NCBI GenBank assembly: GCA_036244975.1
Contig: BTTE01000070.1
Location: 1-12,701, forward strand
DNA length: 12,701 bases
DNA from: Sulfidibacterium sp036244975
GTDB taxonomy: Bacteria; Bacteroidota; Bacteroidia; Bacteroidales; F082
Direction: 5' to 3'
Position 1 is the first letter of the stretch. Each line of letters begins with the position of its first letter. The translations under genes and the position numbers were made by a program. The notes below the pieces were generated by a model. That model was given only the letters and a program-made list of their open reading frames with translations, had not been told where the DNA came from and ran no database searches. Of the stretch, positions 1 to 7,224 are shown piece after piece.

Positions 1-32
1 AAATTATCAGAACTTCTCCGAGTTAAACTGCT

Positions 33-95
33 CGTTTGGTATTTGAATTTTAGAAAATTGGAGCTTATTTGTAATTTGTTTTTTGAATATTGTCT
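33..95. repeat. Degenerate A+T-rich short-period repeat
   Basis: On the minus strand this stretch reads as irregular reiterations of words such as CAAATTAC, CAAATAAG, CCAATTTT and CAAATACC, a loose period of about 8-11 bases. I see no conserved protein in it, although plus-strand frame 1 stays open from the window edge to a stop at 187-189. From memory, similar CAAATTnCAAAT-like stretches are common between genes in Bacteroidota and other environmental genomes. The label describes the sequence and implies no function. Confidence 0.4.
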
Positions 96-488
96 TTTCC
101 GGTTTATCCGGGTTAGGTATAAACCGATGGTTACTAAAGTTTTGCACTTAATTAACCTGATGATTACCAATTTTATACAGAATATTTAAGTGCCCTTTCA
201 GACTTCGTGTTCTTTCGTGTGTACTTTGCCCCAGAAGCTTTCGGGGTTTGCGATAAAAAGAAACCACTGAAGATGTGCAATGGATTGCGTAAAGATGCAC
301 AAAAGATATTTTCATTAGTTAATGGATATTTTATCTTGCTGATATGATGATTGTTAAAAAACATTCTACTTTGTATTCATTTGATTACTCACTTTTTCAC
401 AACATGTGCGAAACTTTAATATGGTTATTTTTACCACATATAAATAGTGTTTGGTAAACGATAGAGGTTTTTTTACCTGGAACTTTTA

Positions 489-496
489 TACTTTTG
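489..496 (+). promoter_or_regulatory. Candidate -7 box of the fixABCX promoter
   Basis: TACTTTTG matches the Bacteroidota sigma-A -7 consensus TAnnTTTG exactly. Transcription would start near 500-505 and leave a leader of about 45 nt before the fixA ATG at 547. No good TTTG -33 box lies 17-20 nt upstream, where the sequence is a T-run, so the assignment rests on the -7 element and its position. Confidence 0.45.
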
Positions 497-546
497 CAGT
501 CGTTTAAAAATAAACAGGTTCTTAAATTTTCGATAAAGCTATATTT

Positions 547-1356
547 ATGCATGCTTTGGTATTTATAAAACAAGTTCCCGATGCTTCGCAGGTAAGAGTG
601 AACTATGAAACGGGAACATTAATTCGGGAAGGTGTTCCTGCCATCCTGAATCCTTTTGAGGCTCACGCCGTCGAAGAAGCGGTGAGATTAAGGGAAGAAT
701 ACGGCGGAAAGGTAACCGTCTTAACCATGGGGCCTCCGCAGGCAACGGAAGCTTTAAAAGAGTGCTTATCGCGAGGGGCAGACAAGGCTTATCTTTTGTC
801 CGATCGTGTTTTTGCCGGCTCCGATACGTTGGCCACTTCCTATGCACTTTTTGAAGGCGCCAAAAAAATTATTGAGTTGGAAGGAGAAGTTGACCTTTTC
901 TTTGCCGGCAAACAGGCCATAGACGGAGATACTGCCCAGACAGGCCCCGGTATTGCCACCCGGTTTGACCTGCCTTTGGTAACCTATTTGATTAAACTGG
1001 ACGAAGTAAACTTTGAAAAAAAACGGGCTGTTGCCACGAGATTAACCGAATTTGGGCAGGAAACCCTGCAGGTTCCGCTGCCGGCCTTTTTTACCGTGGA
1101 GGAGACTTTGAATGAACTTTCTCATTCCCCCTTGCCGTGGTTAATCAAAGCGGCTCAGTCAAAAATTGAAAGGTTGTCCAGCGAAAACGTTACCCTTGAC
1201 AGGGAACAATGTGGTTTGAAACATTCTCCTACCAAGGTTAAAAAAGCGTTTACTCCTGAAAAAAGACAAAGAGGAGAAACCCTGACCGGTTCCGTTGTGG
1301 AGCTGGTTCAAAAAACTTCAGATATTTTAATTCCATTTTTGAAAAAAGGTTTATAG
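547..1356 (+). CDS. fixA: Electron transfer flavoprotein beta subunit, FixA (bifurcating type)
   Basis: Beta subunit (269 aa) of the FixAB electron-transfer flavoprotein. With FixB it carries two FADs, and in bifurcating members the beta-subunit FAD accepts a hydride from NADH. The N-terminus, with VFIKQVPD at residues 5-12, is typical of EtfB/FixA. The nucleotide-binding segment at residues 120-134 reads AGKQAIDGDTAQTGP. The DGDTAQ form is characteristic of bifurcating FixA/EtfB proteins, whereas canonical ETFs have AMP in this site. Length is normal for the family. The ATG at 547 gives the expected N-terminus; the bases before it are A+T-rich without a strong Shine-Dalgarno, as is usual in Bacteroidota. 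It is the first gene of fixABCX, and one base separates its stop from the fixB start. Family assignment is firm; bifurcation is inferred from the motif and the gene cluster. Confidence 0.95.
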   Translation: MHALVFIKQVPDASQVRVNYETGTLIREGVPAILNPFEAHAVEEAVRLREEYGGKVTVLTMGPPQATEALKECLSRGADKAYLLSDRVFAGSDTLATSYALFEGAKKIIELEGEVDLFFAGKQAIDGDTAQTGPGIATRFDLPLVTYLIKLDEVNFEKKRAVATRLTEFGQETLQVPLPAFFTVEETLNELSHSPLPWLIKAAQSKIERLSSENVTLDREQCGLKHSPTKVKKAFTPEKRQRGETLTGSVVELVQKTSDILIPFLKKGL

Positions 1357-1357
1357 T

Positions 1358-2416
1358 ATGGGCGAAATGATTGATATAATCAAAAAAGACCACGAAATAT
1401 CCCATTATAAGAATATTTGGGTGTTTATAGAACAAACCGATGGGGTGGCCCATCCGGTGTCTTTTGAACTGTTGACCAAAGCGCGAGAGCTGGCAGAACA
1501 GCTTGATTGTGAGGTGGGTGCCGTTTCCATTGGGAGGTCTGTTTCCCATCTCTCTAAAGAAACTTTCAGATTCGGGGCAGATAAGTTTTATGTCATTGAA
1601 AATGAAATCTTTAAAGATTACCGGACCGAACCCTATCGCAGCGCGCTTTCGGCGCTGGTTAACAAGTATAAACCGGAGATATTTCTTCTGGGTGCCACGA
1701 CGCAGGGACGCGATCTTTCGGGTACGGTAGCTACGGAACTAAGAACCGGATTAACTGCAGATACCACAAAACAGGAAATTGACCCGGCAACCGGTATGCT
1801 GTTGATGACCCGCCCTACCTTTGGCGGTAGTTTGATGGCTACCATTGTTTGTCCAAAGGATCGTCCGCAAATGTCAACGGTAAGGCCCGGTGTTTTTGAA
1901 GCCATTCCCGTAGAACATCCTAAAGAGGGAGAAATAATAAGAGAAGAAACGATTTTAACAGAAGATCAGATTGTAAAAAAGATACTGAGAAAAGTTGTTT
2001 CCTCCGAAGGTAATATAAACCTCGGCTTTTATGATGTTATTGTAGCCGGGGGAAAGGGAATGGGAAACAAAGATAATTTTAATATGATAAAGGAACTGGC
2101 AGAAGTGCTTGGTGGCACGTGGGCCGGTTCCCGGAAAGCCGTTGAATTGGGGTATGTGCCACAGTCCCGGCAGGTGGGACAAACCGGGCAAACAGTTCAC
2201 TCCAAATTATATATTGCCTGCGGTATTTCGGGAGCTATCCAGCATTTGGTGGGTATGCAAACTTCCGATGTCATCATTTCCGTTAATACCGATAAAGACG
2301 CACCTGTATTCGATGTCTCTACTTATTGTATTGTGGAAGATGCCATTAAGTTTATTCCCAAACTGATTGCGGAATTAAAAAAACAAAAACTAACACCAGT
2401 TAAAGATGAGCAATAA
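1358..2416 (+). CDS. fixB: Electron transfer flavoprotein alpha subunit, FixB
   Basis: Alpha subunit (352 aa) of the FixAB flavoprotein. It holds the FAD that passes electrons on to the quinone branch. Residues about 20-200 form the N-terminal Rossmann-like domain. Residues about 220-345 form the C-terminal FAD domain, with GGKGMG at 231-236, SRK at 258-260, RQVGQTGQTV at 271-280 and ACGISGAIQH at 287-296. The R-Q-V-G-Q-T-G segment and the following ISGAIQH are hallmark FAD contacts. There is no N-terminal ferredoxin domain, unlike some clostridial EtfA proteins. The ATG at 1358 has an AAAAGG-like site about 8 nt upstream; an alternative ATG at 1367 would shorten the protein by three residues. 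The gene is coupled to fixA (1-nt gap) and overlaps fixC by 11 nt. Confidence 0.95.
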   Translation: MGEMIDIIKKDHEISHYKNIWVFIEQTDGVAHPVSFELLTKARELAEQLDCEVGAVSIGRSVSHLSKETFRFGADKFYVIENEIFKDYRTEPYRSALSALVNKYKPEIFLLGATTQGRDLSGTVATELRTGLTADTTKQEIDPATGMLLMTRPTFGGSLMATIVCPKDRPQMSTVRPGVFEAIPVEHPKEGEIIREETILTEDQIVKKILRKVVSSEGNINLGFYDVIVAGGKGMGNKDNFNMIKELAEVLGGTWAGSRKAVELGYVPQSRQVGQTGQTVHSKLYIACGISGAIQHLVGMQTSDVIISVNTDKDAPVFDVSTYCIVEDAIKFIPKLIAELKKQKLTPVKDEQ

Positions 2417-3704
2417 GTTAAAATATGATGTGATAGTTGTGGGAGCAGGTCCTGCAGGCCTTGCAGCAGCCATTGTACTTGCCAAAGCCGGAGTTCGGGT
2501 TATTGTTATAGAAAGAGGACGGCTTCCCGGTTCAAAAAATGTGATGGGGGGTGTCTTTTACAGCGACTGTATGAAGGATATTCTGGATGAATTCCCCGGT
2601 AATGCTCCTGTCGAAAGACATGTCATTGATCAAAGAATCTGGATTCTCGATGAGGGTTCTTCTGTAGGGTTTAATCATAAAAACGAAATTTTTAATAGAA
2701 AACCTTACAACTGTCACACTGTTTTCAGAGCAAAATTTGATCGATGGCTTGCCGGTGAAGCTGAAAAGGCAGGTGCTTTAATTATAAATAGTACCGTGGT
2801 GAAAGAGGCTCTGGTGAAAAACGGAAAAGTGATTGGTGTGAAAACCGACCGCCCTCAGGGCGATGTGTTCGCCGACTGTGTTATTGCTACCGATGGTGTG
2901 AATTCTCTTTTTGCAAAGTCGTTGGGTCTCAGAAAGAAATTTAAACCGGAAACTGTGGCCATTGCTGTGAAAGAAGTCATTGGCCTGGATGAAAAGGTTA
3001 TCAATGACCGGTTTAATGTGAAAAGCGGAGAGGGGGCTACCATTGAAATGACAGGTAGTTACTTTAACGGTGAAGCTATGGCTTTCCTGTATACCAATAA
3101 AAAATCTGTATCGCTGGGTGTGGGCATGGTGCTGAAAGATGTGATTGAGAATAAGGTCAACCCTAACGACCTCATAGAACACTTAAAAAAGCATCCTTCC
3201 GTAGCTCCCCTCATCGAAGGGGGACAAACCAAAGAGTTTTTGGCCCATTTGATTCCTGAAGGAGGATATAAAGCAATGCCAAAGCTTGTGGGTAACGGGG
3301 TAATGGTGGCCGGCGATGCTGCCATGATGGTGGATGCCATTCACAGAGAAGGATCAAATCTTGCCATTACTTCCGGAAAACTCGCTGCCGAAACTTATCT
3401 TGAGGTTTCCAAGCAGGGCAATTTCTCAGAAAAAAGCTTATCACTGTATGTGAAAAAGCTGCAGGATAGCTTTGTCCTGAAGGACCTTAAAAAATATAAA
3501 AGAGTTCCCGCACTGCTTCAAACCAACAAACATCTGTTACTGCAATATCCTAAACTACTGAATCAGGCAGCCTTTGAAATGTTGAATGTCGATGGTATTT
3601 CCAAAAAGGATAAAGAAAAATTAATTTGGAAGAATGTGAAACAGGAAATAGGAATTAGTAATCTTGTGAGAGACCTGTTTAAACTATGGAGGAATATGGT
3701 ATGA
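2406..3704 (+). CDS. fixC: FixC, electron-transfer flavoprotein:quinone oxidoreductase-like flavoprotein
   Basis: FAD protein (432 aa) of the geranylgeranyl reductase/ETF-QO superfamily. It receives electrons from FixAB and, with FixX, reduces membrane quinone. The N-terminal dinucleotide-binding motif GAGPAG lies at residues 13-18, with the ERG acidic ribose-binding end of the fold near 36-38. The second FAD motif, with GDAA at 303-306, is followed by the conserved HREGSNLAI segment near 313-321. No transmembrane helix is evident, so membrane contact is probably monotopic as in ETF-QO. Length is usual for FixC; mitochondrial ETF-QO is longer because it carries the iron-sulfur domain found here in the separate fixX gene. 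It starts inside the end of fixB and its stop overlaps the fixX start (ATGA). Confidence 0.95.
   Translation: MSNKLKYDVIVVGAGPAGLAAAIVLAKAGVRVIVIERGRLPGSKNVMGGVFYSDCMKDILDEFPGNAPVERHVIDQRIWILDEGSSVGFNHKNEIFNRKPYNCHTVFRAKFDRWLAGEAEKAGALIINSTVVKEALVKNGKVIGVKTDRPQGDVFADCVIATDGVNSLFAKSLGLRKKFKPETVAIAVKEVIGLDEKVINDRFNVKSGEGATIEMTGSYFNGEAMAFLYTNKKSVSLGVGMVLKDVIENKVNPNDLIEHLKKHPSVAPLIEGGQTKEFLAHLIPEGGYKAMPKLVGNGVMVAGDAAMMVDAIHREGSNLAITSGKLAAETYLEVSKQGNFSEKSLSLYVKKLQDSFVLKDLKKYKRVPALLQTNKHLLLQYPKLLNQAAFEMLNVDGISKKDKEKLIWKNVKQEIGISNLVRDLFKLWRNMV
3688..3692 (+). promoter_or_regulatory. Shine-Dalgarno site deciding the fixX start
   Basis: GGAGG lies inside the last codons of fixC, 8 nt before the ATG at 3701. 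It supports translationally coupled initiation at 3701 over the in-frame ATG at 3686, which lies immediately before and overlaps it. Confidence 0.7.
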
Positions 3705-3982
3705 GATTAGAAGATAAATTATATTTGGATGGCTATAAAACAGATGAAACAGGCGGTTCGCACCTTGTGATAATAGATGCATCGGTGTGTGAGACGTGTG
3801 AGTTGAAACAATGCCTGTATGTTTGCCCCTGCGCTGTTTATGAACAAAATGAAAACAGCGGCCAGATTGAGATAAATTATGAAGCCTGTGTAGAATGCGG
3901 TACCTGCCGGATAGCCTGTGATGACAATATCGATTGGCGCTACCCCCGCGGAGGATTTGGAATTGCCTATAAATTCGGTTGA
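3701..3982 (+). CDS. fixX: FixX, ferredoxin-like protein of the FixABCX complex
   Basis: Iron-sulfur partner (93 aa) of FixC. Cysteines fall in two groups: C30-x2-C33-x4-C38-x3-C42-P, and C63-x2-C66-x2-C69-x3-C73. These could ligate two [4Fe-4S] clusters, as reported for FixX of nitrogen fixers. The C-terminal YPRGGFGIAYKFG segment is typical of FixX. I chose the ATG at 3701: it overlaps the fixC stop as ATGA, a GGAGG Shine-Dalgarno at 3688-3692 sits 8 nt upstream, and MRLEDKLY matches the usual FixX start. The in-frame ATG at 3686 would add five residues but overlaps that ribosome site. One oddity is an extra cysteine, C44, in CPCAVY, where CPA is commoner. It is the last gene of the operon. 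Confidence 0.93.
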   Translation: MRLEDKLYLDGYKTDETGGSHLVIIDASVCETCELKQCLYVCPCAVYEQNENSGQIEINYEACVECGTCRIACDDNIDWRYPRGGFGIAYKFG

Positions 3983-3985
3983 AAC

Positions 3986-4020
3986 TTGTTCGGTGATATG
4001 CTTTTTCCCGACAAATTTTA
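3986..4020 (+). terminator. Weak candidate terminator after fixX
   Basis: TTGTTCGG (3986-3993) can pair with CCCGACAA (4007-4014) across a 13-nt loop, with one G-T wobble and one C-C mismatch. A short T-rich run, ATTTTAAT, follows. It lies just after the fixX stop, where the operon should end. The stem is weak, so this is tentative. Confidence 0.3.
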
Positions 4021-4220
4021 ATAGATATTTTCAAATTTATTAACCTGCTTTACCCGGACAAGGGTGAAGCAATGGTATGAATTCCAATAAACCGGAACAG
4101 GTTGTACGATGGCTGTGGGAAGCAAAGCGGGAAATCCTATCTTATCTTACTCAAAATTTGTTGGTGTAGTCTTAATTTTCGTTCGAAAGCCACCACAGCC
4201 TTTTCTACTCGTTGCATGGT

Positions 4221-6896
4221 TTAATCGCCATCTTCGTCTTTTTCTGCAAACCGGGCCGGATACGGTTCCGATTTCTTTACTGAGGACCAGATGATTCTGT
4301 TGAGCAGGTCGTCGTTACCGGCATCAATACCCATTTGTGCTATTTTCAGGGAAGCGATGGCAAAGCGTTTTTGCTTTCCTTTTAAAGCCCGTAGTGGAGG
4401 GTTCATCTCATTCAATGGAATACGATTTTTCAACGCCTTGTAAGGTGAATAGTCAGCTTTCGTCGTAAAGACATCACGCATGAGTTTTGCCGAAGCATCC
4501 AAAATGTTCATGGGCGGCAATCCCAGAATCTGTTCAATGGTTCTTATCATGGAAGTCTGATTATAAGCTGTGGAAATTACTTTCCCGCTTTTAGAATAAG
4601 GACTGATGACCATGCCCACGGTACGGTATGCCGATACGTGGTCCCATCCGCTTTGCGAATCATCTTCGGTAACAAAGATCACCGTATTTTTCCAAAACCT
4701 GCTTTTACTCACGGCCTCCACAATCTGCCCCAGCGCATAATCGTTGTCAGCAACCATGGCACGTGGTGTGGGAAATCCGGGTGCTGTCCCGGCAGTATGG
4801 TCGTCAGGAAGCGCAATGATGCTCAGGTTGGGGAAAGCATCGCCTTTCATTTTCTCAAAAGCTTTCAGTTCATCAATAAATGCCTTTGCCCGCAATTGAT
4901 CCGGGATGTTGTGGCTGTCGTAGCCGGGATAAGTTTGGGATAAGATGCTCCGTACGCGGGCGATGGTGGTGATATTGGTAAAATGAAAAGGTTTCCCGGC
5001 AAGGAAATTTTTATAAATATCCGTCCATTTTTCCCCGCTTTTCCATTCCGGTTTACAGGCTTCGCCATAAATTCTTGCGCTTTTCCCATGGTCCAGGGCA
5101 TTGTCCCAGAGAAAACCGGTTTTGGGATAAGCCATCGCATCGTACAATACATGGGTGTAACTCCGGTACCAGGCGCGCACATTTTTCTCAATGTAATCGG
5201 TTACGATGGAGGCATCTGTCCACAAATGCCCTTCGGCAGAGCTTTTTCCGGAAACATCATAATTGTCAAGCAGCACATATCCATTTACTAATTTGTGGGT
5301 ATTGGGCGTTACTTTTTCTCCGAAAGTATAAAGTGCAGGATCGCCATTACCTTTTTTAATGTCGCCGAGCACCTGGTCGTAGGTTCTGTTTTCTTTAATG
5401 ATGTAAATAACATGCTTGAAAACAGAAGGCTCACCGATACGCGCAGGAACGGGAACCGGTTTCATGTTTTTGCGTGGCAGCAGCTTCAGCAATGCCAGCC
5501 GTGTCAGATGGTTGTTGCGTACTACCTGCCGTGTATAGGCTTCCAGCTTTTCCCTGCCGGGAACGGGAATGATGGACACGGAGGCCAGCATGCGATGTGC
5601 GTTGTAAGCTCCGGCGGTGGAGCTCTTTTTCCCGTTTAGCGGAATGAAAGTTTGAAAAGCCGGATTTTCTTTGTTTTTTACAGTTAAACGTGCCCCGATT
5701 CCTTCAATGTTAGCCACATAAAGCAGGGTGTCATGCTGTAGTGCAATACCACCCGGATAAGCTGCTGTCGGAATGAATCCCAGGAGTCTACTGCTGTCGG
5801 CAGAAGCCTGGCGACTTGCTTTTTGTCCCAATGCAATAACCGCGAGGGCGTTGTCCATGCCGTTGGCAACATATAAATGCCGTCCGTTGGACGAAATGGT
5901 TAGCCCGTTGGGGGAGTCCCCGAAATAGGGATTTTTATCTTGGTTTAGCCTGACAGAAATGGTTTCCGTAATCTTGTCTGTTTCGGTATTGATGACACTA
6001 ATATTATCGTCGTTGCCATTGGCCACAAACACAAAATTCGCATCGGGGCTGGCGATAATTTTGTTGGGATGCAGTCCGACTTTTATTTTTTGAAGGGTTT
6101 CTCCACTTTGCGGATCCAATACGCTTACCGTTCCGGAAGATACCGTGCCAAAACGGTCCACATGAGCTTTCTCCCAGGGAATTCCCGCAGTTTGTTTTTC
6201 TCCGGCTGCCGGCACCGAACCCGACCAGTTGGAAACGTATAGTTTACCTTTGGCCATGGTAATGCCGTAAGGCGCCATCCCCACCGGCTGCTGCCAGAAG
6301 ATTTTTCCAGAACCCAATTCCAGTTTCACAACTTCGTCGTTACCGTTCAGGACAAGATATGCCACGGACTTTCCGTTTTCTTTGCGAAGAACCATTTCGT
6401 TGGGGATGGATGCTTTGATACCTTTTTTTGGTTGGAAATAATAAGTTTTAATGATTTTGGCTGTTTTGCCGTTCCATTGGGCCTGCATAAAGTCATTCCT
6501 GCCTCCCCACAAAACAGTAAGGTTATTTTTATCCTGAAGCCAGGTGATGCCTGAATAGGTGTTCATGGCATTTCCTTTGTCATATTTTCGCATAATAAGC
6601 CGGTAAAGGATTTTGTTGTCGGCGGTACGGACAAAAACCACGCTGTAACGGCTTTCTACCGCCAGGGTTTTGCCATCGGGAGAAAGAGCCACATCGAGGG
6701 CATGGTTTTCCAGTGCCGAATCACCAAAAAAGATTTGCCTGCCTGCCGGTTTCAGGATTTTGTTGTAAGGCATAGTTAGTGTTGATTCAACAGGTTGCTG
6801 TCCGGCTAATGTGCCTTTATTGTGGCTAACCTCTGATTGACAGCCAAATAACAAAATAGTGAAAGAGGATAAAATTAAGAATGTAAATTTCTTCAT
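4221..6896 (-). CDS. Lipoprotein with YVTN beta-propeller and phosphoesterase domains
   Basis: Predicted surface or periplasmic lipoprotein (891 aa) combining a WD40/YVTN-like beta-propeller with a phosphoesterase domain (PF04185-like, alkaline phosphatase superfamily; relatives include phospholipase C and acid phosphatase AcpA). Numbering from the ATG at 6896, residues 1-19 form a lipoprotein signal (MKKF, hydrophobic core, LLFGC with lipobox Cys19). Residues about 50-410 carry propeller repeats, with phrases such as SPDANFVFVANGNDDNISVI. Residues about 490-815 carry the phosphoesterase, with KENRTYD near 501-507 (the Glu-Asn expected to bind metal), PDDHTAG at 697-703 and EDDSQSGWDH at 744-753 (the Asp-Asp pair). 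The upstream ATG at 6917 would add seven residues before the signal peptide, so 6896 is preferred. Substrate is unknown; such propeller-phosphoesterase proteins are often annotated only by domain. It is transcribed toward the fix operon, with no clear functional link. Confidence 0.88.
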   Translation of the reverse strand: MKKFTFLILSSFTILLFGCQSEVSHNKGTLAGQQPVESTLTMPYNKILKPAGRQIFFGDSALENHALDVALSPDGKTLAVESRYSVVFVRTADNKILYRLIMRKYDKGNAMNTYSGITWLQDKNNLTVLWGGRNDFMQAQWNGKTAKIIKTYYFQPKKGIKASIPNEMVLRKENGKSVAYLVLNGNDEVVKLELGSGKIFWQQPVGMAPYGITMAKGKLYVSNWSGSVPAAGEKQTAGIPWEKAHVDRFGTVSSGTVSVLDPQSGETLQKIKVGLHPNKIIASPDANFVFVANGNDDNISVINTETDKITETISVRLNQDKNPYFGDSPNGLTISSNGRHLYVANGMDNALAVIALGQKASRQASADSSRLLGFIPTAAYPGGIALQHDTLLYVANIEGIGARLTVKNKENPAFQTFIPLNGKKSSTAGAYNAHRMLASVSIIPVPGREKLEAYTRQVVRNNHLTRLALLKLLPRKNMKPVPVPARIGEPSVFKHVIYIIKENRTYDQVLGDIKKGNGDPALYTFGEKVTPNTHKLVNGYVLLDNYDVSGKSSAEGHLWTDASIVTDYIEKNVRAWYRSYTHVLYDAMAYPKTGFLWDNALDHGKSARIYGEACKPEWKSGEKWTDIYKNFLAGKPFHFTNITTIARVRSILSQTYPGYDSHNIPDQLRAKAFIDELKAFEKMKGDAFPNLSIIALPDDHTAGTAPGFPTPRAMVADNDYALGQIVEAVSKSRFWKNTVIFVTEDDSQSGWDHVSAYRTVGMVISPYSKSGKVISTAYNQTSMIRTIEQILGLPPMNILDASAKLMRDVFTTKADYSPYKALKNRIPLNEMNPPLRALKGKQKRFAIASLKIAQMGIDAGNDDLLNRIIWSSVKKSEPYPARFAEKDEDGD

Positions 6897-6914
6897 GACC
6901 GAAGCTTTAACATG

Positions 6915-6945
6915 CAATATTAAGACTTTTTGAGATTCTGTGCAA
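6915..6945 (-). promoter_or_regulatory. Candidate promoter of the phosphoesterase lipoprotein gene
   Basis: On the minus strand, TTG (6943-6945) and TAATATTG (6915-6922) are separated by 20 nt. The second differs from the -7 consensus TAnnTTTG at one base. The leader to the ATG at 6896 would be about 10-15 nt. It is plausible by sequence and position only. Confidence 0.35.
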
Positions 6946-6991
6946 CCGGAGATGTTAAGGCTAAATATTATTTTGAGGTGTCAGGAGAAAA

Positions 6992-7153
6992 ATGCTTAAG
7001 ATTGCAGGTAACGAAAAAAATAAAAATATGCAATCCGAAGAAGCCCTATACGGGAAGCTGTTAAAGTTGATAGCTCCGAAAATAATTTTAAAGAATTTTG
7101 ATCTCACCGAGATAAAAGAGAAAAATGATTCAATATCTCAAAAGATTATTTAG
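6992..7153 (+). pseudogene. Fragment resembling the ISAon1-type transposase N-terminal region protein
   Basis: A 53-codon frame begins at an ATG with an AGGAG ribosome site (6983-6987) 4 nt upstream. Its second half, with LLKLIAPKIILKNFDLTEIK at residues 23-42, resembles the start of the small first protein encoded by ISAon1-type insertion sequences of Bacteroidota. From memory the pattern is LLK-hydrophobic-P, a helix, FDL, then IKE. Intact versions are roughly 100 aa or more and are followed by a transposase gene. Here the frame stops at 7151-7153 just after the conserved start, and no transposase follows before the thioesterase gene. I read it as a decayed remnant. The alternative is an unrelated small protein that happens to keep a good start site. 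The similarity is recalled, not computed. Confidence 0.5.
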
Positions 7154-7224
7154 CCGTGAATTCCGGCAAAGTCTGAAAATTATTTAGACCTTTGTACCCG
7201 GTTTTAAACAAGCAGGCCAAAAAG

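Larger units (their letters stand above)
1..546. other. Gene-poor region upstream of the fix operon
   Basis: No convincing gene was found in these bases. They hold the degenerate repeat at 33-95 and a perfect 8-bp inverted repeat (CGGTTTAT at 100-107, ATAAACCG at 119-126, loop 11 nt) without a clear T-tract. A second weak TGGT/ACCA symmetry lies around 421-455, and the candidate fixA promoter is near 489. The frames open on either strand here give low-complexity translations unlike any family I recognise. The region probably holds the end of an upstream transcript and the leader of the fix operon. Confidence 0.5.

Noticed and set aside
1..189. A plus-strand frame open from the window edge to a stop at 187-189.
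   Set aside because: It is translated from the degenerate A+T-rich repeat and gives a low-complexity L/F/I-rich sequence, so it is most likely non-coding.
173..364. A 63-codon minus-strand frame in the region upstream of fixA.
   Set aside because: The translation is unlike any family I know, and part of it comes from short intergenic repeats (ACACGAAAGAACACGAAG-like). It also has no ribosome site.
3686..3982. The longer FixX frame starting at the ATG at 3686.
   Set aside because: That start lies against the GGAGG site that serves the ATG at 3701, and the five extra residues are not typical of FixX.
4109..4294. A 61-codon plus-strand frame overlapping the end of the lipoprotein gene.
   Set aside because: It runs antisense into a well-supported gene, lacks a ribosome site and shows no family resemblance.
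7192..7224. N-terminal extension of the thioesterase from a TTG at 7192.
   Set aside because: It needs a rare start codon without a ribosome site and adds residues not expected in the family; ATGs at 7225 and 7249 are better.
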